From Actinomycetota bacterium (GTDB taxonomy: Bacteria > Actinomycetota > Acidimicrobiia > Acidimicrobiales > Ilumatobacteraceae), in the NCBI GenBank assembly GCA_016213665.1, contig JACQZX010000078.1, forward strand, positions 1 to 61,944: 61,944 nucleotides of DNA. The letters are read 5' to 3'. Shown here in pieces: positions 1 to 13,017 of the stretch. Each line of letters opens with the position of its first letter. The first letter of the stretch is position 1. Below the pieces are notes generated by a model. That model was not told where the DNA came from. It worked only from the letters and a program-made list of their open reading frames with translations, and made no database searches. A program made the translations under genes and the position numbers.

Positions 1-676
1 CGCGTTCGTTGAACACCATCGGCGAGCCGTCGATGCGGCTGACGTGCAGTCCCGCCGCCTGTGCCACGGCGGCCGGTGCCGCGCTGTCCCATTGGTACAT
101 GCCGCCATCGTGCACGTAGATATCGGCGTCGCCAACGACGACGGCCATCGCCTTGGCGCCCGCCGACCCGAGGCGCACTGCGTCGGCTTCAAGTGCGTTG
201 GCGATGATCACTGCGGAGTGGGGGTTTCGGTTGCGGCTGGTCACCAGCCGTGGTCGCGCGTGCCGTTGCGCAGGCACGATCGGCGCCGGCTCGGTAGCGA
301 AGATCAGATTCATTGCCGGCAGGCTCACCGCTCCCGCCGACAGCCGACCCTCGGCCCAGAGTGCGACGTGCACGGCCCAATCGCCGCGGCCCGGCTCGCC
401 GTATTCATTGGTGCCGTCGAGAGGATCGACGATCCACACTCGGTCGGTCTCGAATCGGCGCGGGTCCTCTACGCCCTCTTCGGAGAGCACTGCGTCGTGC
501 GGCCGCGCACTTTGTAGCTCGGCGAGTAGGAAGCGATGGCTGGCGAGGTCGCCGGCATCCATCAACTGCCACGCCGGCGCCCCGTGTTCGAGCAGTTGTG
601 TTCGCAGCTTCACGAGCAGTTCGCCGGCGACGGCGGCGAGACGGGTAGCGAGTTGTGCGTCGGTCTCCGTGCTCAT
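1..676 (-). CDS. cysQ: 3'(2'),5'-bisphosphate nucleotidase / inositol-monophosphatase family protein, 3' end cut by window
   Basis: The reverse strand encodes about 225 residues from ATG at 676 and runs off the left edge, so the C terminus is missing. The frame contains the metal-binding signatures of the lithium-sensitive phosphatase superfamily: LSEEG near residue 67, DPLDGTNEYGE near residue 84, and a late WDSAAPAAVAQAAG motif. These motifs coordinate Mg2+ and the phosphate. CysQ-type members hydrolyse adenosine 3',5'-bisphosphate from sulfate assimilation, while inositol-1-phosphatase is the main alternative; the short N terminus and the WDSAAP form favour CysQ. The specific substrate is inference. 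The gene lies downstream of ettA and a small membrane protein on the same strand. Confidence 0.82.
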   Translation of the reverse strand, partial: MSTETDAQLATRLAAVAGELLVKLRTQLLEHGAPAWQLMDAGDLASHRFLLAELQSARPHDAVLSEEGVEDPRRFETDRVWIVDPLDGTNEYGEPGRGDWAVHVALWAEGRLSAGAVSLPAMNLIFATEPAPIVPAQRHARPRLVTSRNRNPHSAVIIANALEADAVRLGSAGAKAMAVVVGDADIYVHDGGMYQWDSAAPAAVAQAAGLHVSRIDGSPMVFNER

Positions 677-700
677 CGACGCGGCCTCATCGGGCCAGTC

Positions 701-1003
701 TCATCGGTGTCCGAGTCGGCGAGCATCACGTACGAGAGCTCGCAGTCTTGCTTCGTCGGCGCCACTCTTGACCAGAGCCATGATCGAATCTTCGAGCCGT
801 TCGTCGTCGGCTTCTTCGAAGACATCGATGCGACTCGCCGCGCTGGAACTGAGGGCGATGAGCGCAACTGCGGCGAAGGTGATCACCAATCCGATGGTCA
901 GCACGACACCGGCATTGTTACCATTTATCGTCGTAATGATGATGCCGGCGATGCCTGCCACGAAGATCAGGGCAGTTACGCGGGGGATCCAGCGGCGGGC
1001 CAT
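701..1003 (-). CDS. small two-helix membrane protein of unknown function
   Basis: A 100-residue protein starting at ATG 1003, four bases after the ettA stop, so it is probably translated from the same mRNA. Residues 9-27 and 32-52 are hydrophobic and look like two transmembrane helices around a short NGNN turn. The remaining C-terminal half is charged and helical (FEEADDERLED, then RLRALVRDARRLGHR) and probably cytoplasmic. A longer open frame continues upstream to 1402 but is antisense-like shadow of ettA. I recognise no family and assign no function. Confidence 0.6.
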   Translation of the reverse strand: MARRWIPRVTALIFVAGIAGIIITTINGNNAGVVLTIGLVITFAAVALIALSSSAASRIDVFEEADDERLEDSIMALVKSGADEARLRALVRDARRLGHR

Positions 1004-1007
1004 TACT

Positions 1008-2684
<1,677 letters not shown>

Positions 2685-2764
2685 GGCGAGATGGCAGGCT
2701 AACGCCCTGCCCGCGGTGCTACATTCGCCGACATTCGTGAATACACAAGGGAGAGGTACACATA

Positions 2765-3574
2765 ATGCTTGCAGATGACGGTTTCTTCAGCAGGGTGAGT
2801 CTCGGCCAGTTCGGGTTTCGGTGGCTGCACATACTCGCCGGCATCATGTGGATCGGCCTGCTCTACTACTTCAACTTCGTGCAGGTGTCTGCGTTCGCGG
2901 CGTTCGAGAGCGAGCCGCACAAGGAGGTCGGCGGCAAAGCCCGCCTCATCGCGATCGACAAAGTTACGCGCAAGGCGTTGTGGTGGTTCCGCTGGGCGGC
3001 GTTGGGAACATTCCTGACCGGAATCATGATCACCGGCATCGTCGAGGGTTATTACGACGCAGGAGTCGATGCCAGCGGTGCTGAGATCGGTTGGGAACGG
3101 TTCGCCGGCAACCTCGGCATCAGCACAGGCATGCTGCTTGGCACGATCATGTTGCTCAACGTGTGGGGCGTGATCTGGCGTAACCAGAAAATTGTGCTCG
3201 CCAACGCTGCCAACGTTCTGGCCGGCGGCGAGGCCAACCCGGAAGCGGCGGCCGCCGGCCGCAAGGCACTGATGGCCAGCCGTCAAAACACGATCTTCTC
3301 GGTGACGATGTTGTTCTTCATGATCTTCAAGTCGCACAGTCCGCTGGCGGGCAATGTGCTCGAAAGTAGCGACCTCGGCGTTTACTGGGCGGTAGCGCTG
3401 GTGCTCATCGTTGTGCTGGAACTGAATGCGCTCGGCTTGATGCCGTGGAAGACCGCAGCCAACAAGGGACTCAACAAGATTTACGACGGTCCCGGCGTGC
3501 GTAACACCTTGGTCGCCACCTTCGTGTTGTGGGCCGCCTTCTTAGTGCTCACCGAGATCTTCTTCCGGGTATAG
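2765..3574 (+). CDS. PuuD-type (urate oxidase N-terminal) membrane protein
   Basis: A 269-residue integral membrane protein whose opening [21 protein letters not shown] is characteristic of the membrane domain of urate hydroxylase PuuD. About six to eight hydrophobic segments follow, with [31 protein letters not shown] and [15 protein letters not shown]. Full PuuD has a C-terminal cytochrome c domain; this protein has none, so urate oxidation is not demonstrated and a haem-containing electron-transfer role is an alternative. AAGGGAGAGG at 2747-2756 is a good ribosome binding site 8 nt before the ATG. It converges on a copper-binding lipoprotein, which may be a redox partner (inference). Confidence 0.75.
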   Translation: MLADDGFFSRVSLGQFGFRWLHILAGIMWIGLLYYFNFVQVSAFAAFESEPHKEVGGKARLIAIDKVTRKALWWFRWAALGTFLTGIMITGIVEGYYDAGVDASGAEIGWERFAGNLGISTGMLLGTIMLLNVWGVIWRNQKIVLANAANVLAGGEANPEAAAAGRKALMASRQNTIFSVTMLFFMIFKSHSPLAGNVLESSDLGVYWAVALVLIVVLELNALGLMPWKTAANKGLNKIYDGPGVRNTLVATFVLWAAFLVLTEIFFRV

Positions 3575-3615
3575 CCCGGTCAGAAGTCGTTTTGGGACGA
3601 TTCAGCCCCAGAAGT

Positions 3616-4008
3616 TCATTCGACGGTGAGCGTCGAGTTCATGTTGTTGTGACCGGGGATGGTGCAAACGATGCGGTACTCGCCTGGTTGTAGGTCGTAG
3701 ACCAGGGCACCATCGCTGCCTCGCTTGGGGAGGTCGATGAAGTCACCGACAGGTGTGTCGCCGTCGAGCACGTACATATTGTGCGCGACTCCGGAGTCGT
3801 TGACGCTGTAAATCTTCACCGAGCCGGCGACGGCCGTGTACTCCTTGGCGTTCCACGCGATGCCGTCGACTGCTCGTACCACGACATCAGCATCGGCGGG
3901 AACCGTTCCCGCGGTGCTGCTGCCGCTGCCGCCACAGGCGCTGAGGGCGACCAAACCGACGGCGACGAGTGGGCCGATGGCGAATCTCAAGGTGATCGGG
4001 TGCTTCAT
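3616..4008 (-). CDS. cupredoxin-domain lipoprotein
   Basis: A 130-residue exported protein. The start at ATG 4008 gives MKHPITLRFAIGPLVAVGLV followed by a lipobox ending LSAC. An ATG three codons upstream (4017) is less likely because it overlaps the -10 element TACAAT. The mature part is a single plastocyanin/azurin-like fold: a first copper ligand His in AHNMYV and the closing CTIPGHNNM, which supplies Cys, His and Met, a complete type 1 copper site. It probably sits outside the membrane as an electron carrier. The partner is unknown; the convergent PuuD-type membrane protein is one candidate. Confidence 0.82.
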   Translation of the reverse strand: MKHPITLRFAIGPLVAVGLVALSACGGSGSSTAGTVPADADVVVRAVDGIAWNAKEYTAVAGSVKIYSVNDSGVAHNMYVLDGDTPVGDFIDLPKRGSDGALVYDLQPGEYRIVCTIPGHNNMNSTLTVE

Positions 4009-4015
4009 GGGAAGC

Positions 4016-4045
4016 ATTGTAGAAGTGGGGACTTCGGAAATGCAA
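4016..4045 (-). promoter_or_regulatory. leaderless promoter of the cupredoxin gene
   Basis: On the reverse strand TTGCAT (4045-4040) and TACAAT (4021-4016) are separated by 18 bp and fit -35 and -10 elements. The -10 ends 7 nt before ATG 4008, so transcription should begin at or next to the start codon. This is the best-formed promoter seen in the window. Confidence 0.65.
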
Positions 4046-4083
4046 CCTGGGTGGTCGGTCGCCGCAGCCACCGCGGTCACGGG

Positions 4084-4089
4084 TACCAT
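4084..4089 (+). promoter_or_regulatory. -10 element of kgd, leaderless arrangement
   Basis: TACCAT matches TANNAT and lies 8 nt before the kgd ATG at 4098. No ribosome binding site is visible between them, consistent with a leaderless mRNA. No convincing -35 was found. Confidence 0.5.
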
Positions 4090-4097
4090 CGCCTGCG

Positions 4098-7751
<3,654 letters not shown>

Positions 7752-7766
7752 CCGAGCTGCTCGCGC

Positions 7767-8396
7767 TCACAGACGTAGCACCGCCACCAGATCGTCGATC
7801 GCCTGCTTGGCGGACGAGACCTTGATGGTGGTCATTCCCATCGCCGCCGCCGGCTTGAGGTTGACCCCCAGGTCGTCGAGAAACACGCAATCTGCCGGCA
7901 CTACACCCAGGCGTTCGCATGCAATCTCGTAGAAGCGTCGTTCCGGCTTGCGCACACCGACCTGGCTGCTCTCGACTATGTCGTCGAATCTCGCCATCAC
8001 TTCCGCCAGCGTTTGGGCACGTTGCGGCGAGGAACGATGTCCGTCTGCATCGAGGACGTTGTTGGTGAGACAGGCCACCTTGTGGCCGGCCGCCTTCACG
8101 CGATCGAGTAGGTCCACCATCTCCGGTTGGATCTCACCGGCCAGCAATTCCAATACATCGACACCCGGCACGCGGTGACCGAGAGCGGCCGACTCGTCGG
8201 CGAACAGCCGATCGAACTCGTCTACGGTTACCTCGCTGCGTTCCAACTTCGCCCACGCGTTGTCGTGAGCCTGGCGCGCGTTCACCGACCGGATGAAGTT
8301 GATCGGCAATTCGTGGGCTGCTTCGTAGCGATTGAACGATTCGAAGGGACTTGTGAGAATGACGCCACCGAAATCCCACAGGACGGCTTTCTTCAC
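7767..8396 (-). CDS. HAD superfamily hydrolase (YihX / epoxide hydrolase N-terminal type)
   Basis: A 209-residue protein from GTG 8396. Motif I is VLWDFGGVI, with nucleophile Asp and Gly in place of the second Asp, a form also seen in YihX and in the phosphatase half of soluble epoxide hydrolases. Motif II is CLTNN (Thr-Asn), motif III the Lys in GVRKPERRFY, and motif IV FLDDLG. A helical cap lies between motifs I and II. The likely activity is hydrolysis of a small phosphomonoester; the substrate cannot be read. Its reverse-strand -10 TACGAT at 8408-8403 lies 6 nt before GTG and shares its TA with the opposite promoter of the next gene. Confidence 0.85.
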   Translation of the reverse strand: MKKAVLWDFGGVILTSPFESFNRYEAAHELPINFIRSVNARQAHDNAWAKLERSEVTVDEFDRLFADESAALGHRVPGVDVLELLAGEIQPEMVDLLDRVKAAGHKVACLTNNVLDADGHRSSPQRAQTLAEVMARFDDIVESSQVGVRKPERRFYEIACERLGVVPADCVFLDDLGVNLKPAAAMGMTTIKVSSAKQAIDDLVAVLRL

Positions 8397-8402
8397 CGGT
8401 GC

Positions 8403-8412
8403 ATCGTAGGCT
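8403..8412. promoter_or_regulatory. shared bidirectional -10 element of the HAD and NYN-S1 genes
   Basis: The ten bases ATCGTAGGCT read TACGAT on the reverse strand and TAGGCT on the forward strand, overlapping by their TA. The reverse -10 is 6 nt from GTG 8396 and the forward one 9 nt from ATG 8422. The whole intergenic gap is only 25 bp. Confidence 0.5.
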
Positions 8413-8421
8413 GAAGGGGTT

Positions 8422-9618
8422 ATGCCACATCATGTCGTCGTCGACGGTTCCAATCTCGCCACCGAGGGGCGCACGCAGCCCAGCTTGGCGCAATTGAACG
8501 AAGCCGTGCTGGCGTACATGGCCGCGCATCCCGACTCGCTGATCACGGTGGTGGTCGATGCCACCTTTGGACATCGTATTGATGCCAAGGAAGTCGCCGA
8601 GTTCGACGAAGGGGTCAGCAACAACGAGCTGGTCGCACCGCCCGCCGGGGCCATCGGTCGTGGCGATGCCTTCGTGCTGAGCATCGCCGACAAGGTGAAA
8701 GCGACGGTCATCTCCAACGACAGCTATCAGGAATTCCACGGGCAGTATCCGTGGCTGTTCGATGAGGGTCGCCTGGTTGGAGGTAAGCCGGTACCGCACA
8801 TCGGTTGGGTGTTTGTCGACCGATTGCCGGTGCGGGGTCCGCTGAGCCGCAAGAGCGTGGCCGACGGCAAGCGTAAGCGTGCCGGTGGCAAAGCCGTCGC
8901 TGATGCGACCGTCCGGGTGGGCAGCCCGGAGGCCAGTCAGCCGATGCCGGTGCCCAAGGGCCCGCCCCCCGGTCTCGCGGCCGCCAAGGCCGAGCCGAAG
9001 AAACGTGAGAAGAAGGCCGCGGCACCTGCCCGAGCGGCCGAAGCGCCGGCCAAGTCGACCGTCAACGACCTGCTCTCCTTTCTGACCTTTGTCGAACGCC
9101 ACCCGGTGGGCACCTGTGTGAACGCCGTCGTCGACCATTATTCGTCGCACGGCGCGTACGTCCGCATCGATTCCGTAATCGGTTACGTGCCCCTGCGCCT
9201 GATGGCCGACCCGCCGCCGCGCAGTGCACGCGAGTTCATGAAGGTCGGCGAGTCGGTAACGCTGGTCGTCGATCGGTTCCAGCCGACCAAACGCAGCATT
9301 GATCTCGCCATTCCGGGGGTCGGGTCGACGGTTCCGCTGCCTGCCGCGAAGGGCAAGTCGACAACAGCCACGCGGCGCACGAAGGCTGCGCCGGAAGCTG
9401 TCGGGAAACCGGCGCCGACCAGGGTTAAGAAGGCAGCGACTCCAAGAAAGGCGGCGGTGCCCAAGACCGCCGCCGCACCAAAGCTGCAACAGCCGAAGCC
9501 TGAACGACCGAAGCCTCGACGCGTGGAAGCGGCAGAACCGGTCACGAAGGAGCCGTCGAAGAAGTCGGGCGGTGCCTTGGCGAAGCTTGGTTTGCGGCGT
9601 CGTCGCCCGGCCGACTGA
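8422..9618 (+). CDS. Zc3h12a/Regnase-like NYN (PIN) ribonuclease fused to an S1 RNA-binding domain
   Basis: A 398-residue protein in three parts. Residues 1-140 resemble the Zc3h12a-like NYN/PIN nuclease fold: VVVDGSNLA (Asp8), TVVVDATFG (Asp46), GRGDAFVLSIAD (Asp82) and ATVISNDSYQEF (Asp100) supply the usual acidic metal site. Residues about 226-297 (GTCVNAVVDHYSSHGAYVRI to QPTKRSIDLAIPG) fit an S1/OB RNA-binding domain. Both are joined by a Lys/Ala/Pro-rich linker, and a tail of similar composition (300-398) ends in a basic cluster. I infer a single-strand RNA endonuclease guided by S1 binding. The domain reading is from motifs only; activity is not shown. It is followed closely by xth. Confidence 0.7.
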   Translation: MPHHVVVDGSNLATEGRTQPSLAQLNEAVLAYMAAHPDSLITVVVDATFGHRIDAKEVAEFDEGVSNNELVAPPAGAIGRGDAFVLSIADKVKATVISNDSYQEFHGQYPWLFDEGRLVGGKPVPHIGWVFVDRLPVRGPLSRKSVADGKRKRAGGKAVADATVRVGSPEASQPMPVPKGPPPGLAAAKAEPKKREKKAAAPARAAEAPAKSTVNDLLSFLTFVERHPVGTCVNAVVDHYSSHGAYVRIDSVIGYVPLRLMADPPPRSAREFMKVGESVTLVVDRFQPTKRSIDLAIPGVGSTVPLPAAKGKSTTATRRTKAAPEAVGKPAPTRVKKAATPRKAAVPKTAAAPKLQQPKPERPKPRRVEAAEPVTKEPSKKSGGALAKLGLRRRRPAD

Positions 9619-9623
9619 TTGGC

Positions 9624-9629
9624 TACGGT
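9624..9629 (+). promoter_or_regulatory. -10 element of xth
   Basis: TACGGT lies 7 nt before GTG 9637. This spacing supports GTG 9637 rather than TTG 9619 as the start of exonuclease III and suggests a leaderless transcript. Confidence 0.5.
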
Positions 9630-9636
9630 CGCTGCC

Positions 9637-10407
9637 GTGCGCCTGGCTACTTGGAACGTCAATTCCCTGAAGGCTCGTCTCGGGCGTGTCGAAGAGTGGC
9701 TCGCTGATGTCCAGCCCGACGTGCTCTGCATGCAGGAGACCAAACTCGCCGACGATGCGTTCCCGGCGTTGAGTTTCGCGGCGCTGGGCTACGAGTCGGC
9801 GCACTACGGTCAAGGGCAGTGGAACGGCGTGGCCATCGTTTCGCGAGTCGGGCTCACCGACGTGGTCGTCAACTTCGCCGACGGTGGCGACCCCGACCCT
9901 GATGCGCGCATCATCACGGCTGTGTGCGGTGGTGTCAGAGTTTCCAGCGTTTACGTACCTAACGGACGTTCACTCGACGACGACCACTATCAATACAAGT
10001 TGCGTTGGCTGAAACAACTACGTCGCCACGTGGCCGCGCTCAACGAGCCGACCGATCAGGTTGTCGTCACCGGCGACTTCAACGTTGCGCCAGCCGACAT
10101 CGACGTGTACGACCCGAGCAAGTTCGTCGGTGCCACCCATGTCAGCCCTGCCGAACGAGCCGAACTCAGTGCGTTGTGCGACTGGGGAATGGTCGATCTC
10201 TTCCGTCGGCACCACGCCGACGCGAAGCTCTACAGCTGGTGGGATTACAGAGCCGGCGACTTCCATCAGGGGCGAGGCTTGCGCATCGATCTTGTATTCG
10301 GCACAACCTCGGTCGCCGAGCGCTGCGAGTTTGCCATCGTCGATCGCAACGCGCGCAAGGGCCAATCACCGAGCGATCACGCGCCGGTCATCGTCGATCT
10401 CACTTGA
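9637..10407 (+). CDS. xth: exodeoxyribonuclease III / AP endonuclease
   Basis: A 256-residue protein starting at GTG 9637, which yields the standard opening VRLATWNVNSLKARL; a TTG six codons upstream is possible but lacks support. Catalytic landmarks of the endonuclease/exonuclease/phosphatase fold are visible: WNVNS, MQETKL (Mg2+ Glu), YVPNGR, TGDFNVAP and the closing SDHAPVIVDL with the catalytic Asp-His. LRIDLVFG precedes the end. It removes AP sites and 3' blocks during base excision repair. The last 31 bp overlap, in convergent orientation, the end of the helicase gene. Confidence 0.95.
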   Translation: MRLATWNVNSLKARLGRVEEWLADVQPDVLCMQETKLADDAFPALSFAALGYESAHYGQGQWNGVAIVSRVGLTDVVVNFADGGDPDPDARIITAVCGGVRVSSVYVPNGRSLDDDHYQYKLRWLKQLRRHVAALNEPTDQVVVTGDFNVAPADIDVYDPSKFVGATHVSPAERAELSALCDWGMVDLFRRHHADAKLYSWWDYRAGDFHQGRGLRIDLVFGTTSVAERCEFAIVDRNARKGQSPSDHAPVIVDLT

Positions 10408-12257
10408 GAGTTCGGCACGCGCGATCCGGGTAGCGGTCGCAGTGCCGCGGCGGCAGACTCGGAGATTCCCAGGCGGGCGGCCAACTCACCGGCGTTCGCA
10501 GGTGGCGACTCGGCGAGCGTGCGCAGCACTCGGTCGCTGCACACCGCGAGCTCGTGCTGACCGCCGAGGCGGGCAATGGCCGCCCGCCACAAACGGAACG
10601 GTTCCAGCGGATCGACAGCCTTGGTGGCGCGTACCGGCGGCGCGACCGGTTCGTCGATCGCGGCAGAAGCGGTGACGGCGTGAAGCCACCGGCTGGGCGC
10701 CACCGGCTTTCGTTGTCGTTGCACGCAGTGGGTGATCAACAGCTCCTGCGCGGCGCGCGTGACGGCGACGTAGAACAGACGGGCCTCTTCGGCCATCTGC
10801 ACGGCCGACCCTGCGGATGAGTGTGGCACCAGGCCCTCCTCGGCACCGGTGATGACAACGCTGTGCCATTCGCGGCCCTTCGCGGCATGGAACGTGACCA
10901 ACGCGACGGCGTCACCGCTGTGGCTGGGTTCGAGATCGTCGAGCGCGCCGCGGACCTCGAGCCATGTGCGAAACGTGCCCGGCTCGCCCGCGGTCAGAAA
11001 CCGGTCGGCCTCTTGGGCGACGCGCCGAGTCGTCTCGTCGCCGTCGACAACGGCCGTCTCCACCCAGGCCGCGAGCAGTTCGCGCGATGTGCACTGATGG
11101 GCCGCGCGCAGGGCCGTCTCGAGTGGCGAGCGGCCGACGCTGCGCTCTGTTTCGATGCCGTGCTGTTCGAAAGCGGTCTGCAACACGGTGAGCTGCTCGT
11201 TCGTGCGGGCGAGCACGGCGAGTTCGCGACCGCGGCGCTGGTGCATCTGTGCCCGAACATGTCGGGCGACCGCTTGCGCTTCGGCGACCTCGTCGGGGTG
11301 CGACCGCACGGTGACCGCCGGGCCGTCGGGGAGTTGGCTGCGCGAAGTGTCGTGTTGGCCGCTGGCCTCCAGCGCCGCGGCACCAGCGCGTAGCACTTGC
11401 GGCGAGCAGCGGTAGTTGGAGGTGAGCGCGAGCACCGTGACTCGCGGATAGTGCATCTCGACTTCGGCGAGCGTGCTCGGATCGGCACCGTTCCAACCGT
11501 AGATGGCCTGGCGCGGGTCACCGACCAGACAGATGTCGGGTCGGTCCCCGCGAATGCCCTCGAGCACGGCGTGTTGTAACGGGTTCAGGTCTTGGGCTTC
11601 ATCGACGAACAGATGTCGGTAGCGCCAGCGCACGCCATCGGCCCACGCCGCGTCGGTGCGCAGGTCGGCAAGTGTTCGTGCAAGCAGGTCGTCGAAGTCG
11701 ATCACCCCTCGGCGCCGCTTCAGCCGTTCGTAAGCCTCGACAAAGCCGGCATACGCCGAAGGTGCAACCGCGCTGCGGCGACGCGCGGATCGGCAGGCAC
11801 CCTCGTAACTATCGGGGGCCACAAGCCGCGCGCGGGCCCAGTCGATGTCGGCGAGCGCCAGGTAAGGCTCGGCTCCTAACTTCAGTTCGGTGAGGACTTC
11901 CCTGGCGAGGCGAATGCGGTCGGTAGCGACGCGCGGTGGCGGTTGGTTGGCCGCCAACGCGCGGTCACGGAGCAGCCGTAGCGCTATCCCGTGGAACGTG
12001 CCCGCCTCGACCGGCTCGCGGATGTCGAGTCGTCGCAGGCGTCGCTTCAGTTCGGCGGCAGCATCGCGGGTGAACGTGAGCGCGAGCACGTGCCTTGCGT
12101 GAGCAGTGCCCTGCGCCACCCGGTAGGCAATTCGTCGTGTGAGCACCGTTGTCTTGCCCGAGCCGGCGGCGGCGACGATGGCGAGTGGCGCGGCGGCGCT
12201 GACGACCGCCTCGCGCTGTTCGGCGTCGAGGCCGAACAACACCGGGTCAGCGCTCAC
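10377..12257 (-). CDS. uvrD2: UvrD/PcrA superfamily 1 DNA helicase with HRDC domain (UvrD2-like)
   Basis: A 626-residue SF1A helicase from GTG 12257. Motif I is AAAGSGKTTVLTRR near residue 30, Ia LALTFTRDAAAELKRRL, II FVDEAQDLNPLQH, III GDPRQAIYGWNGADP, V VTFHAAKGREWHSV and VI YVAVTRAAQELLI. The last 75 residues (LEPFRLWRAAIARL to LRPLPGSRVP) form an HRDC domain. Mycobacterial UvrD2 has helicase, HRDC and then a tetracysteine module; the Cys module is absent here. It presumably unwinds 3'-tailed DNA in repair. A reverse-strand -10 TATCGT (12270-12265) lies 7 nt before the GTG. Its 3' end overlaps xth. Confidence 0.9.
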   Translation of the reverse strand: MSADPVLFGLDAEQREAVVSAAAPLAIVAAAGSGKTTVLTRRIAYRVAQGTAHARHVLALTFTRDAAAELKRRLRRLDIREPVEAGTFHGIALRLLRDRALAANQPPPRVATDRIRLAREVLTELKLGAEPYLALADIDWARARLVAPDSYEGACRSARRRSAVAPSAYAGFVEAYERLKRRRGVIDFDDLLARTLADLRTDAAWADGVRWRYRHLFVDEAQDLNPLQHAVLEGIRGDRPDICLVGDPRQAIYGWNGADPSTLAEVEMHYPRVTVLALTSNYRCSPQVLRAGAAALEASGQHDTSRSQLPDGPAVTVRSHPDEVAEAQAVARHVRAQMHQRRGRELAVLARTNEQLTVLQTAFEQHGIETERSVGRSPLETALRAAHQCTSRELLAAWVETAVVDGDETTRRVAQEADRFLTAGEPGTFRTWLEVRGALDDLEPSHSGDAVALVTFHAAKGREWHSVVITGAEEGLVPHSSAGSAVQMAEEARLFYVAVTRAAQELLITHCVQRQRKPVAPSRWLHAVTASAAIDEPVAPPVRATKAVDPLEPFRLWRAAIARLGGQHELAVCSDRVLRTLAESPPANAGELAARLGISESAAAALRPLPGSRVPNSQVRSTMTGA

Positions 12258-12264
12258 GGGTCAC

Positions 12265-12270
12265 ACGATA
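12265..12270 (-). promoter_or_regulatory. -10 element of the uvrD2-like gene
   Basis: Reverse-strand TATCGT ends 7 nt before GTG 12257, another leaderless arrangement. The 89-bp divergent gap also carries the TACTAT -10 of the PH/SHOCT gene. Confidence 0.5.
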
Positions 12271-12334
12271 GAGCGACTGGGTGTTGTGGCGTTTGCGGAC
12301 CCGCAGGGCTTCCCGGTGCCGTCACCACTTCTAC

Positions 12335-12340
12335 TACTAT
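12335..12340 (+). promoter_or_regulatory. -10 element of the PH/SHOCT gene
   Basis: TACTAT lies 6 nt before ATG 12347. It favours that ATG over in-frame codons upstream and suggests a leaderless mRNA. Confidence 0.5.
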
Positions 12341-12346
12341 GGGCTT

Positions 12347-12964
12347 ATGCCGTTCCCGAAGAAGAACCTCAACTCCAACGAGACGATCGCTCTCGACATG
12401 CATCCCCATTGGTGGTACTTCGCCGAGCCCGCTTCGGCGCTGGCGCTGGTGATCGTGCTCGGAATTGTGCACGCCGTGAAGGGTCCCGACGGCGACACGG
12501 GCGACGCCCTCCGGCTGGTAATCATCGGTCTGCTGGTGTTGACCGGTCTGTGGCTGATCGGCCGTTACCTGAAGTGGATCACCACCAATTTCGTGATGAC
12601 CTCGCAGCGGTTGATCTTCCGCCAGGGCGTGTTCGCCAAGAGCGGTATCGAGATTCCGCTCGAACGGGTGAACAACGTCAACTTCACCCAGAGCATTTTC
12701 GAACGCATTCTCGGCGCCGGCGACTTGCTGATCGAGTCGGGCGGCGAGGACGGTCAGCAGCGCTTCACCGACATCCGCCACCCCGACAAGGTCGTGACTC
12801 TGCTGCACGCGCAGGTCGAGGGCAACGCCATGCGCCGTTCAGGTGGCGGTTCGTCCAAGAGTGGCGACGCTGCCGATCAGCTCGAGAAGCTGGAGGGCAT
12901 GCTGCAACGCGGAACTCTCACGCAGGCCGAGTTCGACGCGCAGAAGCGCAAACTGCTCGACTAG
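12347..12964 (+). CDS. bacterial PH (YdbS-type) membrane protein with C-terminal SHOCT domain
   Basis: A 205-residue protein. Residues about 25-75 carry two hydrophobic helices (FAEPASALALVIVLGIVHAV and LVIIGLLVLTGLWLIG). They are followed by a bPH2 domain starting WITTNFVMTSQRLIFRQGVF, with the family-typical IPLERVNNVNFTQSIFERILGAGDLLIES. The last 28 residues, LEKLEGMLQRGTLTQAEFDAQKRKLL, are a SHOCT oligomerisation motif. YdbS/YdbT proteins act at the membrane but have no assigned reaction. It stands alone between divergent and convergent neighbours. Confidence 0.85.
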   Translation: MPFPKKNLNSNETIALDMHPHWWYFAEPASALALVIVLGIVHAVKGPDGDTGDALRLVIIGLLVLTGLWLIGRYLKWITTNFVMTSQRLIFRQGVFAKSGIEIPLERVNNVNFTQSIFERILGAGDLLIESGGEDGQQRFTDIRHPDKVVTLLHAQVEGNAMRRSGGGSSKSGDAADQLEKLEGMLQRGTLTQAEFDAQKRKLLD

Positions 12965-13017
12965 AGCAAATCAGTACGGTGTGCTCCCGGCCGCCGCCGT
13001 GGTAGGCCCGAACAGCG

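Noticed and set aside
9619-9636. TTG 9619 as the start of xth
   Set aside because: The family begins at the VRLATWN residues, and the -10 TACGGT lies after the TTG.
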